Positions 52,098 to 60,327 of a DNA stretch of 64,000 nt are shown here, piece after piece. This DNA is from Hyphomonadaceae bacterium (lineage in GTDB: Bacteria; Pseudomonadota; Alphaproteobacteria; Caulobacterales; Aquidulcibacteraceae), in contig JALHQO010000005.1 in the NCBI GenBank assembly GCA_022841905.1, positions 221,201 through 285,200 on the forward strand. The letters are read 5' to 3'. A program made the position numbers and the translations under genes. The notes under the pieces were generated by a model that was not told the origin of the DNA, searched no databases, and saw nothing but the letters and a program-made list of their open reading frames with translations. Positions within the stretch are counted from its first letter, which is position 1. The number at the start of each line of letters is the position of its first letter.

Positions 52098-52918
52098 TAC
52101 TTCCTGCCGAGATCCCGCGAGCGCTGCGCCGCGGCACTTACCGCTTTGCGCAGCAGCGGGCCTAGGCCATCACCGGCGCCGAGCACATCGAGCGCGGCTT
52201 CGGTGGTGCCGCCAGGCGAGGTGACTTGCTTGCGCAGCACGTTGGGCGTTTCCCCCGTTTCCAGCATCAGCGCGCCGGCGCCCGCGACGGTGCGGCTGGC
52301 GAGACGCATGGCGGTGTCTTTGTCCAAGCCCTCTTGTTCAGCCGCCGCCGCCAGCACTTCGGCCAGCAAGAATACATAAGCCGGCCCCGAGCCGCTCACC
52401 GCCGTGACCACATCCATCAACCGCTCCGCCGCGATCGGCTCGACTGTGCCCAGCGGCTCCAGCAATTGCTCGATCAAAGCGCGATCTTCCGCCGTGCAGG
52501 CGGGCGAGGCTACATAAGCTGTGACGCCGCGCCCGATCCGCGCCGGCGTGTTCGGCACGCTGCGGATGACGCGTTGTGCGCCCAGTTCACGCGACAACGT
52601 CTCCATCGGAATGCCGGCCATTACCGAAAGCACGCGCGTGTCGGGGCCGACAAAACCGCGCGCCGTCTCCGCCACGGCCGCGAAGCTCTGCGGCTTCACG
52701 GCCAGCACGAGCACATCGACTGGTCCGGGATTGGGCGGATTGAGCACGGCGCCGACAGTTTCCAGCGCAGTGACCAGATCAGGATCGAAGTTCGGCTCTA
52801 CAACTGTAAGCGTCAGTCCGCCGCCCTTGCGCACGGCTTCAATCCAGCCGCGCACCAAAGCACCGCCCATGGCGCCCGCGCCAACAAGTGCGATGGATGG
52901 GGCGTCTAGTCCGCTCAC
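52097..52918 (-). CDS. proC: Pyrroline-5-carboxylate reductase
   Basis: The GTG at 52918, overlapping the YbjN gene stop, gives 273 residues. It reduces pyrroline-5-carboxylate to proline with NAD(P)H. The Rossmann motif is ALVGAGAMGGALVRGWI, followed by VLAVKPQSFAAVAE, VIRSVPNTPARIGRGVTAYV, AVSGSGPAYVFLLAEVLAAA and the family signature KQVTSPGGTTEAALDVL. Length and motifs are complete. Confidence 0.94.
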   Translation of the reverse strand: MSGLDAPSIALVGAGAMGGALVRGWIEAVRKGGGLTLTVVEPNFDPDLVTALETVGAVLNPPNPGPVDVLVLAVKPQSFAAVAETARGFVGPDTRVLSVMAGIPMETLSRELGAQRVIRSVPNTPARIGRGVTAYVASPACTAEDRALIEQLLEPLGTVEPIAAERLMDVVTAVSGSGPAYVFLLAEVLAAAAEQEGLDKDTAMRLASRTVAGAGALMLETGETPNVLRKQVTSPGGTTEAALDVLGAGDGLGPLLRKAVSAAAQRSRDLGRK

Positions 52919-53421
52919 GCTGCTCCGCAAGTTTCAAACAAGGCGGCCGCCGACGCATCGTCCGCGCTCATGCCGCCCAGTATGAGGAAATGAAACGCCG
53001 GCTGGAAGCGCTCTGCTGCATCCATCGCCGCGGCCAGCATCGCCTGCACTTCGCCGACTGAGATCTCATCACGCCCGATCATTGGCATGGCGTGGCGGAA
53101 AATGATGGTGCCGTCGTCTGACCAGACGTCGAAGTGCCCGAGCCAGAGATTTTCGTTGATCAGCCCTGCGAGCTTGATCGACTCTGCACGCCGCGACACC
53201 GGCGCCTGCAGATCAAAGCCGAGCGTAAACAGCAGCGCCGGCAATTCGTGACGATGGCTGAAATAACCGACCGTCTCGCCCAGCGAGCATTTGAAGCTGA
53301 AATGAACGTCGCCATCGTCGGCGCGCTCGCTCTTGAAGCGGTCGTCGGCGCCAAGCACCATCTCGACCGTTTCCATTGGGTCTGACGTCGTTTCGACTTC
53401 GTCGTCGAGATAGAGATCCAT
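52915..53421 (-). CDS. YbjN-domain protein
   Basis: This 168-residue protein has the type III secretion-chaperone-like YbjN fold: DVHFSFKCSLGETVGYFSHR, ESIKLAGLINENLWLGHFDV and FRHAMPMIGRDEISVGEVQA, followed by an amphipathic helix with AMDAAERFQPAFHFL. YbjN proteins modulate stress and motility in enterobacteria; in alphaproteobacteria the role is unknown. It is conserved upstream of proC, with which it is translationally coupled. Confidence 0.85.
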   Translation of the reverse strand: MDLYLDDEVETTSDPMETVEMVLGADDRFKSERADDGDVHFSFKCSLGETVGYFSHRHELPALLFTLGFDLQAPVSRRAESIKLAGLINENLWLGHFDVWSDDGTIIFRHAMPMIGRDEISVGEVQAMLAAAMDAAERFQPAFHFLILGGMSADDASAAALFETCGAA

Positions 53422-53618
53422 TGAGCGTCCCCTATGAGCTCAAGGGCCAAGCGCATGGCCTGCCAATACGATCTCTTCGCCTTGGGCGCTTCTAAGAAGA
53501 GCGCTCGAATCAAGCCCCGATGACTAGGTAAGCGCCTTGAGTGTTTCGCAGAACTTAACGGGCCGGTTTTCCAGCCGCGAAGTCATCGAGACTTCACATC
53601 CGCCAACACAGCGCGCGG

Positions 53619-53873
53619 TTAAGCCCGATCTTTGAGCAGCGCTTCCAGCGCCGCCACACGCGCCTTCAGTTCGTCGGCTTCGGCGCGTGCATCCGCCGCA
53701 AGCTGCTTGACCGCCTCGAACTCGTCGCGGCCTACAAGGTCCATTTCGGCGACAAATCGATCCGCCTGCGCCCGCATGAAGCTTTTGGCCTCGGAACTTG
53801 CGCCCTGAGCCATACCCATGGCCCCGGTCATCAGCTTGGCCAGGTCGTCGAACACGGAGCTTTGCGTTTGCAT
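53619..53873 (-). CDS. ubiK: Ubiquinone biosynthesis accessory factor UbiK (YqiC/BMFP family)
   Basis: The real gene is the last 84 codons of a longer open frame; the ATG at 53873 follows AGGGAAC. The protein has an amphipathic N-terminal helix (SSVFDDLAKLMTGAMGMA) and a C-terminal coiled coil (EFEAVKQLAADARAEADELK, ARVAALEALL), the layout of UbiK, which trimerises and helps the Ubi complex in aerobic ubiquinone synthesis. It is divergent from lgt. Confidence 0.85.
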   Translation of the reverse strand: MQTQSSVFDDLAKLMTGAMGMAQGASSEAKSFMRAQADRFVAEMDLVGRDEFEAVKQLAADARAEADELKARVAALEALLKDRA

Positions 53874-53954
53874 GTGGATCGTTCCCTGCGGGGTGTTTAA
53901 GAAGCGGGCCGAGGCTGTGCAATGCGGCCGATCAGCTAGGTAAGGTGGGCAGGC

Positions 53955-54995
53955 GTGATCCTGGAAGCGATACAATTCCCCAACATCGACCCGGCGGCGC
54001 TGACGCTCGGCCCGTTCGGCGATTTCGGCCCTTTCCACTTGCGCTGGTACGCGCTCGCCTACATTGCCGGCCTGGTGCTGGGCTGGCGCTGGATGGTGTG
54101 GCTGATCCGCCGCGACAGACTCTGGGCGCCTGGCAAGCCGGCCATGTCGGTGCCGCAGGTTGATGATTTTCTGTTCTGGGCGACGCTCGGCGTAATCCTC
54201 GGCGGCCGCATCGGCTATGTGCTCTTTTACAAAATCGACATGCTCTGGACCAACCCGCTTGAGGTGCTCCAAATCTGGCAAGGCGGCATGAGCTTCCATG
54301 GCGGCTTCCTCGGTGTCGCGCTCGCCGCCTGGTGGTTCACGCGCCAGACGCACGTCAACGAAGAGCAGTTTGCGTCGCTCGCCAAGAAGCACGCCGTCGC
54401 CGAACCGCCAGCCGCGCATCGCAGCGATTATGTTCGCCTCACCGGCCTTGGCTGGATGAAGAAGAAAGATGCGGAAGACGCGCGCGTCAAAGCCAAGACC
54501 GACAAAGTCGATCTGCTCCGCCTCGGCGACATCGCCGCTGCAGCCGCTCCCATCGGCTTGTTCTTTGGCCGCCTCGCCAATTTCATCAATGGCGAGCTCT
54601 GGGGCCGCGTCACTGACGGGCCTTTTGGCGTGGTCTTCTGCAACGAGCGCTTGCTGATCCAAGGCGGCGGCGTCTGCGCTGCGGGACTCGAACCGCGTCA
54701 CGCCAGCCAGCTCTATGAAGCCTTCCTCGAAGGCATCGTGCTGTTCGCCATCATCACCATCGCCACCTTGCGCTTCGACAGCCTGCGCCGCCCCGGCCTC
54801 AATACCGGGCTCTTCCTGGTGTTCTACGGTCTCTTCCGCGCTGTGCTGGAAACCGTGCGCGAACCCGATGCGCACATGCCTGAAGCTCTGCGCGGCGTCG
54901 TCACCATGGGCATGCTACTCTCCATCCCCATGATCATCGCCGGCGCATGGCTCATCCACCGCGCGCTTAAGCAGCCGAAAACGGTCGCCGCGTGA
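53955..54995 (+). CDS. lgt: Prolipoprotein diacylglyceryl transferase with extra cytoplasmic insert
   Basis: A GTG start after AAGGTGGG gives 346 residues. Lgt attaches diacylglycerol to the lipobox Cys of lipoproteins at the inner membrane. Essential motifs are YALAYIAGLVLGW, GGRIGYVLFY, QGGMSFHGGFLG, IGLFFGRLANFINGELWGR and RHASQLYEAFLEG. Between the third and fourth TM regions is a ~50-residue charged insert (residues ~131-184, Lys/Asp/Ala-rich) absent from typical Lgt proteins. It serves the several lipoproteins in this window. Coupled to the next gene by a GTGA overlap. Confidence 0.93.
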   Translation: MILEAIQFPNIDPAALTLGPFGDFGPFHLRWYALAYIAGLVLGWRWMVWLIRRDRLWAPGKPAMSVPQVDDFLFWATLGVILGGRIGYVLFYKIDMLWTNPLEVLQIWQGGMSFHGGFLGVALAAWWFTRQTHVNEEQFASLAKKHAVAEPPAAHRSDYVRLTGLGWMKKKDAEDARVKAKTDKVDLLRLGDIAAAAAPIGLFFGRLANFINGELWGRVTDGPFGVVFCNERLLIQGGGVCAAGLEPRHASQLYEAFLEGIVLFAIITIATLRFDSLRRPGLNTGLFLVFYGLFRAVLETVREPDAHMPEALRGVVTMGMLLSIPMIIAGAWLIHRALKQPKTVAA

Positions 54996-56035
54996 GTCTC
55001 AAAGCGAGACTGATCGAACACATTCGCGAGAACGGCCCGATGACCGTTGCGCAGTTCATGGGCGCGTGTCTCTACGATCCGGAAGACGGCTATTACGCCA
55101 CCCGCCCCTCCATCGGCGGCGAGAACGCGGACTTTCTGACCGCACCTGAAGCGAGCCAGATGTTCGGCGAACTCATCGGGCTTTGGTGCGCGCATGAATG
55201 GGACGTGCTCGGCAAGCCGGCGTTCAATCTGATCGAACTCGGCCCAGGACGCGGCGTGCTGATGCAGGACATGCTCCGCGCCACCCGCCGCATCGAAGGC
55301 TTCCACGATGCGTCAAACATCGTGCTGGTCGAAACCAGCGCGCCCATGCGCGACGCACAAGCCGAACGCATCGACAATGCCGAATGGGCGCTGCGCCTCG
55401 AAGACGCGCCCCCCGGCGCCTCGCTCATCGTCGCCAACGAATTTCTCGACTGCATGCCGATCCGCCAATTTTTCCACGGCGAGGACGGCTGGCATGAAAA
55501 GCTTGTCGGCCTCGACGAGGCAGATCAACTCGCCTTCGGCCTCAGCACGCCGCTGCCCGCCCCCGATAGCGAAGATGAAATCGGCGCAGTTCGCGAGATC
55601 GCGCCGGCGCTGGATAGCTTCATGTACGAACTCGAACGCCGCCTGCACGAAGCGCCGGGGCGCGCGCTTTTCATCGATTACGGTTACGTCACGCCCGAAG
55701 GCGCCGACACGCTGCAAGCGCTTAAGAACCACAAGAAAGTCGATCCGATCGAGGCGCCCGGCGAAGCCGATCTCACCGCGCACGTCGATTTCGCGCGCGT
55801 CGCGCAATTGGCCGAGACTGCCGGGCTCACCGTGCATGGGCCGATTGGCCAAGGCCAGTTTCTGCGCGCGCTTGGGCTAGAGCTGCGCGCCGAAACGCTC
55901 TCTAAGGCCAATCCGCAACACGCCGAACGGCTCGCGCGCGAAGTGCATCGCCTCACCCATGCCGATCAGATGGGCGCGCTTTTCAAAGTGATCTGCATTT
56001 CCAGCCCCAACACGCCGCCGCCTGCCGGATTTTGA
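54992..56035 (+). CDS. SAM methyltransferase of the MidA/NDUFAF7 family (DUF185)
   Basis: This 347-residue protein has MTVAQFMGACLYDPEDGYYA, the SAM loop NLIELGPGRGVLMQDMLR, IVANEFLDCMPIRQF and ALFIDYGYVTPEGADTLQAL. The mitochondrial homologue methylates an Arg of complex I subunit NDUFS2 during assembly, so a role in maturing NADH dehydrogenase is likely in bacteria too. GTG start overlapping lgt; the stop overlaps pgeF. Confidence 0.88.
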   Translation: MSLKARLIEHIRENGPMTVAQFMGACLYDPEDGYYATRPSIGGENADFLTAPEASQMFGELIGLWCAHEWDVLGKPAFNLIELGPGRGVLMQDMLRATRRIEGFHDASNIVLVETSAPMRDAQAERIDNAEWALRLEDAPPGASLIVANEFLDCMPIRQFFHGEDGWHEKLVGLDEADQLAFGLSTPLPAPDSEDEIGAVREIAPALDSFMYELERRLHEAPGRALFIDYGYVTPEGADTLQALKNHKKVDPIEAPGEADLTAHVDFARVAQLAETAGLTVHGPIGQGQFLRALGLELRAETLSKANPQHAERLAREVHRLTHADQMGALFKVICISSPNTPPPAGF

Positions 56036-56799
56036 ACGACACGCCCGCCCCCGTATTCAAAGCCGCCACGCTCGACGGCGCCCGCCATGGCTTCTTCGGC
56101 CGCCAAGGCGGCGTCTCCACCGGCATCTATGCAAGCCTCAACGCCGGCACAGGCTCTGACGACGATCCGGAAGCCGTCCGCGAAAATCGCCGGCGCATTG
56201 CTGATGCGATGGACGTCGCGCCAACACACCTGATCGGCGTCCATCAAGTCCACTCGCCCACGGCCGTGTTCGTCGACGCCCCATGGATCGGCGATCGCCC
56301 ACAAGCCGATGCACTCGTCACCAAGACGCCCGGCCTCGCCCTCTCCATACTCACCGCCGATTGCGCGCCGATCCTTCTTTGCGATTCACACAACGGCGTC
56401 ATCGGCGCCGCGCACGCTGGCTGGAAAGGCGCGCTGGGCGGCGTCATTCAAAGCACGGTGGATTTGATGTGCGCGCACGGCGCTGATCCCACGCGCATCA
56501 GCGCCGCCATCGGGCCTTGCATCCATCAAGCATCTTACGAAGTCGGCGCCGAATTCCAGGCGCAGTTCGTCAGCGCCAAACCGGACTACGCCGACTATTT
56601 CTCCCCCGGCGCCGCCGGCAAGTTCCAATTCGATCTGCCGCGCTTTTGCGTCGCGCGCCTCAACGCCGCTGGCGTGCAGGGCGTCGAGGTCGCGCCGCAC
56701 GACACCTATGCCGATGAAGCGCACCTCTTCAGCCACCGCCGCAGCGTCCATCGCGCCGAGCCCGGCTATGGCCGGAATTGCGCCGCCATTGCGTTATAG
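56032..56799 (+). CDS. pgeF: Peptidoglycan editing factor PgeF (YfiH/laccase-domain family)
   Basis: This 255-residue protein starts at a TTG overlapping the previous stop. The Zn/Cu ligands of the YfiH fold are present: HGFFGRQGGVSTGIYASLN, HQVHSPTAVF, LTADCAPILL and AAHAGWKGALGG, then SHRRSVHRAEPGYGRN at the end. PgeF removes faulty L-Ser from UDP-MurNAc in peptidoglycan precursors; some homologues have purine nucleoside phosphorylase activity. It is followed nine bases later by a dipeptidase gene that also acts on peptidoglycan pieces. Confidence 0.9.
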   Translation: MNDTPAPVFKAATLDGARHGFFGRQGGVSTGIYASLNAGTGSDDDPEAVRENRRRIADAMDVAPTHLIGVHQVHSPTAVFVDAPWIGDRPQADALVTKTPGLALSILTADCAPILLCDSHNGVIGAAHAGWKGALGGVIQSTVDLMCAHGADPTRISAAIGPCIHQASYEVGAEFQAQFVSAKPDYADYFSPGAAGKFQFDLPRFCVARLNAAGVQGVEVAPHDTYADEAHLFSHRRSVHRAEPGYGRNCAAIAL

Positions 56800-56808
56800 A
56801 GCGCAGCC

Positions 56809-57585
56809 ATGACGTTCGGCTCCCTGCAAACGCTGCGCGACAAACCGATCCCGCAACCGCGCCCCAAGGGCGGCTATCGCGACGTGCCCATCGCCTTCGA
56901 TGGCGCGGCGAACGCCGAGCCGCTCAGCGAGGCCGCCGCATTCGGCCTCGCCGGCCAGAACTTCTACGCCAACCCGCGCAATCCGCCCTACTACCACCGC
57001 ATCCCCGGCAGCATCGACGCCATCGTGCTACGCGACGGCGCCGCGCGTCGCTTGCAAAGCGTGAACACACACCTCGCCGCAGCTGATCTCGAACTCTTCA
57101 TCTTCGACGCATGGCGCCCGCAAGCGGTGCAAATCTATTTCCACGACCAATGGCTCCCCGCCGAACTGAAGCGCCGCAATCCTGCGCTCGAAGGCGACGC
57201 GCTGCTGGCGGAAGTCGAAACCTATTGGGCCGCACCCAGCGCCGGCGAAGACGCGCCCTCGCCGCACTCCACAGGCGGCGCCGTCGATCTCACGATACGT
57301 TGGCGCGGTGGGGATCCGCTCTGGATGGGCTCGCTCTTCGACGACGCGTCGGCCATCGCTCACACTGCCCATTTCGAAGGCGCCGCTACGGATGCGGCGT
57401 TCAGCTTCAGCGCCGAAGAGGCCCGCGCCAACCGGCGTTTACTCTATTGGCTGATGCGCGACGCCGGATTCGCCTCCAACCCGACCGAGTGGTGGCATTT
57501 CTCCTATGGCGATCAAATGTGGGCGCAACTCACCGGCGCGGACGCCGCACTCTATTCCGGCGCCGAATATAACGTGTCGCCGTAG
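56809..57585 (+). CDS. D-alanyl-D-alanine dipeptidase, VanX/M15D type
   Basis: This 258-residue zinc peptidase has the M15 motif SPHSTGGAVDLT (first His and Asp ligands) and EWWHFSYGD with the catalytic Glu and third ligand, plus ELFIFDAWRPQAVQIYFHDQ. It hydrolyses D-Ala-D-Ala or related dipeptides. No signal peptide is visible, so it should act in the cytoplasm on recycled wall fragments. Its position after pgeF supports wall recycling rather than vancomycin resistance, for which vanH/vanA partners are absent. Confidence 0.88.
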   Translation: MTFGSLQTLRDKPIPQPRPKGGYRDVPIAFDGAANAEPLSEAAAFGLAGQNFYANPRNPPYYHRIPGSIDAIVLRDGAARRLQSVNTHLAAADLELFIFDAWRPQAVQIYFHDQWLPAELKRRNPALEGDALLAEVETYWAAPSAGEDAPSPHSTGGAVDLTIRWRGGDPLWMGSLFDDASAIAHTAHFEGAATDAAFSFSAEEARANRRLLYWLMRDAGFASNPTEWWHFSYGDQMWAQLTGADAALYSGAEYNVSP

Positions 57586-57703
57586 CGACAGCGGCGCCAT
57601 GGCATGCGTCCAGGCTTCATAAATCTGCAGCAAAGCCTTTCGCCGCCGCTGAGTCGCGCCTAGAGACGGGGCGTCACGAGGAACGCGTCGGGGCCCGCAT
57701 TCC

Positions 57704-58639
57704 ATGAAGCTATTGTCTGCAAATTCGAACATGGCGCTCGCCAAGGCGATCGCCGACCATCTCGACACGCCGATGGCGGAGTCGGAATTCAAACGCTTCA
57801 AGGACAACGAGATCTTCTGCGAGATCAAAGAGAACGTGCGCGGCGAGGATGTGTTCTTCATCCAGTCGACCTCCTACCCCGCCAACGACCATTTGATGGA
57901 ATTGCTGATCGGCATCGATGCGCTGCGCCGCGCCTCCGCTCGGCGCATCACCGCGGTCGTCCCCTATTACGGTTATGGCCGCCAGGATCGCAAAGTCGGC
58001 GGCCGCACGCCGATCTCGGCGAAGCTGGTCGCCAATCTGATCACCACTGCCGGCGCCGATCGCGTGCTGACGCTCGAACTGCACGCCGGCCAGATCCAAG
58101 GCTTCTTCGATATCCCGACCGACAATCTCTTCTCCACGCCGGTGCTGGAGAAAGACATCGTCGCCAATTGCGCCGACGTCTCGGCGCTGATGATCGTCTC
58201 TCCCGATGTCGGCGGCGTGGTGCGCGCCCGCGCGCTCGCCAATCGCCTGAACGCCGATCTCGCCATCGTCGACAAACGCCGCGAAAAAGCCGGTGTCTCG
58301 GAAGTGATGCACATTATCGGCGACGTCGAAGGCCGCGACTGCATCCTGATCGACGACATCGTCGATAGCGGCGGCACGCTCTGCAACGCGGCCGAGGCGC
58401 TTTTGGAAAGCGGCGCGAAATCCGTCTCCGCCTACATCACCCACGCCGTCCTCTCCAACGGCGCCGGCAAACGCATCGACGATAGCAAGCTCAAGGAATT
58501 GGTCGTCACCAACTCGATCGACCCGACCGAGCATCAACGGAAGTGCAAAAAACTCCGCATCGTCTCCGTCGCCCCCCTGATCGGCGACGCCATCTGGCGG
58601 ATCGCCAACGAGCAGAGCGTCAGCTCACTGTTCGAGTAG
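57704..58639 (+). CDS. prs: Ribose-phosphate pyrophosphokinase (PRPP synthetase)
   Basis: This 311-residue enzyme makes PRPP from ribose 5-phosphate and ATP for nucleotide, His and Trp synthesis. Motifs are [62 protein letters not shown] and the PRPP loop [19 protein letters not shown]. Length and motif spacing are normal class I. The 119-base gap before it shows no clear element. Confidence 0.94.
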   Translation: MKLLSANSNMALAKAIADHLDTPMAESEFKRFKDNEIFCEIKENVRGEDVFFIQSTSYPANDHLMELLIGIDALRRASARRITAVVPYYGYGRQDRKVGGRTPISAKLVANLITTAGADRVLTLELHAGQIQGFFDIPTDNLFSTPVLEKDIVANCADVSALMIVSPDVGGVVRARALANRLNADLAIVDKRREKAGVSEVMHIIGDVEGRDCILIDDIVDSGGTLCNAAEALLESGAKSVSAYITHAVLSNGAGKRIDDSKLKELVVTNSIDPTEHQRKCKKLRIVSVAPLIGDAIWRIANEQSVSSLFE

Positions 58640-58683
58640 CGCGACCCGCAGCGCCTTCGCCAAACTGGACCGCGGACCTCCGG

Positions 58684-58716
58684 CGCGCATCGTTTGCGCT
58701 GCGCAAACGATGCGCG
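58684..58716. repeat. 33-bp near-perfect palindrome downstream of prs
   Basis: CGCGCATCGTTTGCGC (58684-58699) and its exact reverse complement (58701-58716) flank a single T at 58700. It lies 45 bases after the prs stop, in the 232-base gap before the next gene. A GC-rich sequence follows, not a T run, so it is more like a REP-type or protein-binding site than a simple terminator. Confidence 0.85.
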
Positions 58717-58800
58717 AAGCGCGCGGCGTTGGTTGGAGACGATCAACGCACCTACAGAGACTACTCAACGCGGATCGCGCGCCCCGTTCTCCCTTTTGCG

Positions 58801-58822
58801 CCAATGGCGGCCGCGCCATTGG
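58801..58822. repeat. 22-bp palindrome upstream of a lipoprotein gene
   Basis: CCAATGGCG and CGCCATTGG flank GCCG. It lies 50 bases upstream of the lipoprotein ATG and could be an operator or mRNA hairpin. Confidence 0.55.
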
Positions 58823-58871
58823 ATGACTTCGCGCGTACGTCATGCAAGGATCGGGGCGTTGGGAGGCGCTT

Positions 58872-59411
58872 ATGCGTATGTTCAAGGCGATTTCTTTTTC
58901 CGTGTGTCTCGCCCTCGCCGCCTGCGGCCAAGCCGCGGCGCCGAGCGACGCCGACGCGCAAACCGCGGGCGCACCCAGCGCTGAAGTCAGCAACGCGGAG
59001 AAAGCCGCCATCCTCGCCACGCTCGGCGCCAGCGCCAATGCGCAAGGCCAAGTCGAAAACGAATGCGGCGAACGCGTCACGCCGCAATTCCTCGCAGCGG
59101 ACGTCGGCCCCGGCGTCGGCCGCGCCGTCGCTTATGTGATCGGCGGCGGCCCGAACATGCCCAGCTGCTACGGCGACGGTTCGCAGCTGCATCTGCTGCG
59201 CAACGCAGACGGCGGCTGGCGCGAAATCCACCAGCATCGCGGCGGCGGCATCATCATTCTGCCGACGCAACACAATAACGGCAACGACATCGCCAATGGC
59301 GGCCCCGGCTTTTCGTTTCCTGTTTTGGAGTGGAACGGCAGCGCCTACGCCAACGCCAACCGCAGCGTCGCCGATAGCGCATTAGACGGCGCGCGCTTCG
59401 TGCCGAACTAA
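58872..59411 (+). CDS. Lipoprotein of unknown function
   Basis: The ATG at 58872 follows GGGAGG and opens a lipoprotein signal (ISFSVCLALAACGQ). The mature ~160 residues include ECGERVTPQFLAADVGPGVG, YVIGGGPNMPSCYGDGSQLH and HQHRGGGIIILPTQHNNGND; two Cys could pair. The Gly/Asn-rich His segment is suggestive of metal binding but proves nothing. I recognise no family. It ends in a CTAA shared with the convergent phosphatase. Confidence 0.7.
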   Translation: MRMFKAISFSVCLALAACGQAAAPSDADAQTAGAPSAEVSNAEKAAILATLGASANAQGQVENECGERVTPQFLAADVGPGVGRAVAYVIGGGPNMPSCYGDGSQLHLLRNADGGWREIHQHRGGGIIILPTQHNNGNDIANGGPGFSFPVLEWNGSAYANANRSVADSALDGARFVPN

Positions 59412-59911
59412 TCGCCGCTGCGATCCGGCTTCCAGGCCGTGATCAAGCGCGGGCCGGCGGCGCGCAAGAGATCGCCTTTGATCTCGAACGCGGCGAACGC
59501 CGCTGTCGGGAAATGGCCGCTGAACTCGCGCGCGAGTTTCGAGCCGTCATGGGCTTGATGGACAAGTGCGGAGACCAGTTCGCCGATGCCAGGATTGTGG
59601 CCGACGACCACCACCGTCTCAGCTTCACTGGCGCTGAACGCATCCCAGATATTCTCCGGCGCGGCATGATAGAGCGCGTCGTCATACTCGGTGGCGAGCG
59701 CGAAATTTTGCAGGCCGTGTTCGGCCGTCTCGCGCGTGCGCTGCGCGGTGGAGACCAAGGCCAAAGTCGGCTTCAGCCCCGCATCCTCCATCGCCGCGCC
59801 CGCGAGCGCTGCTTCGCGGCGACCGCGCCCGGTCAACCCGCGCGCCTCGTCGCTGTCGGCTTCGTGGGCGCGCACGGCTTTAGCGTGGCGGAGCAGGATC
59901 AGGATGCGCAT
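59408..59911 (-). CDS. SixA-type histidine phosphatase
   Basis: This 167-residue protein has the catalytic LLRHAKAV at the N-terminus, GLTGRGRREAALAGAAMEDA, ALVSTAQRTRETAEHGLQ and the second His in VVVVGHNPGIGEL, the full set for the histidine phosphatase superfamily, SixA branch. SixA dephosphorylates phosphohistidine in phosphorelay or PTS proteins. The target here is not indicated by its neighbours. Confidence 0.88.
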   Translation of the reverse strand: MRILILLRHAKAVRAHEADSDEARGLTGRGRREAALAGAAMEDAGLKPTLALVSTAQRTRETAEHGLQNFALATEYDDALYHAAPENIWDAFSASEAETVVVVGHNPGIGELVSALVHQAHDGSKLAREFSGHFPTAAFAAFEIKGDLLRAAGPRLITAWKPDRSGD

Positions 59912-60008
59912 GAATCAGGATCGTGCCCGCCCGGCAAAAAAGCGCAACCGTTCGCATCCGTTCGCCGAACCGGCGGCTGCTCAAGGGCAAACAGAACGGG
60001 AGTTTGTG

Positions 60009-60266
60009 ATGAAGGTGCGGTGGATCATTTTGGCGGTGGCGGGCGCGGTCGTTATCGCCGCCTGGGCGGCCCTGGGTGTGGCTTACTTCAACCGCCCGTC
60101 GCTACCGGTCTGGGCCGGCATCGTGACAGCGGCGGCGTTGAGCCTCGAAGGATTCCTCTGGGTCGCCGCCGGCGTGTTCGGTTGGGGCTTTCTGGCCAAA
60201 CGCCGCGCCGCACTCGGCCGCTTCCGCGATCGCCTGTTCGGGCGCCGGCCGCCTGCGGCGGAATAG
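60009..60266 (+). CDS. Small two-TM membrane protein
   Basis: The ATG at 60009 follows GGGAG and gives 85 residues, the true gene within a longer open frame. Two TM helices (IILAVAGAVVIAAWAALGVAYF and AGIVTAAALSLEGFLWVAAG) are followed by a basic tail (KRRAALGRFRDRLFGRRP). No family recognised. Confidence 0.6.
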   Translation: MKVRWIILAVAGAVVIAAWAALGVAYFNRPSLPVWAGIVTAAALSLEGFLWVAAGVFGWGFLAKRRAALGRFRDRLFGRRPPAAE

Positions 60267-60327
60267 GCCGCGTTTGTGAGCGGCGCGCTGCCGGTCTAAG
60301 CAGGCTTCCCGTTTTGGATTCGTGCTG

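Noticed and set aside
53874..54875. N-terminal extension of the ubiK frame over lgt
   Set aside because: The extension is antisense to lgt. Only the last 84 codons match the UbiK family and have a ribosome site.
56809..57585. Vancomycin-resistance cassette based on the VanX-type dipeptidase
   Set aside because: No VanH or VanA/B ligase lies nearby, and the gene follows pgeF, which fits wall recycling.
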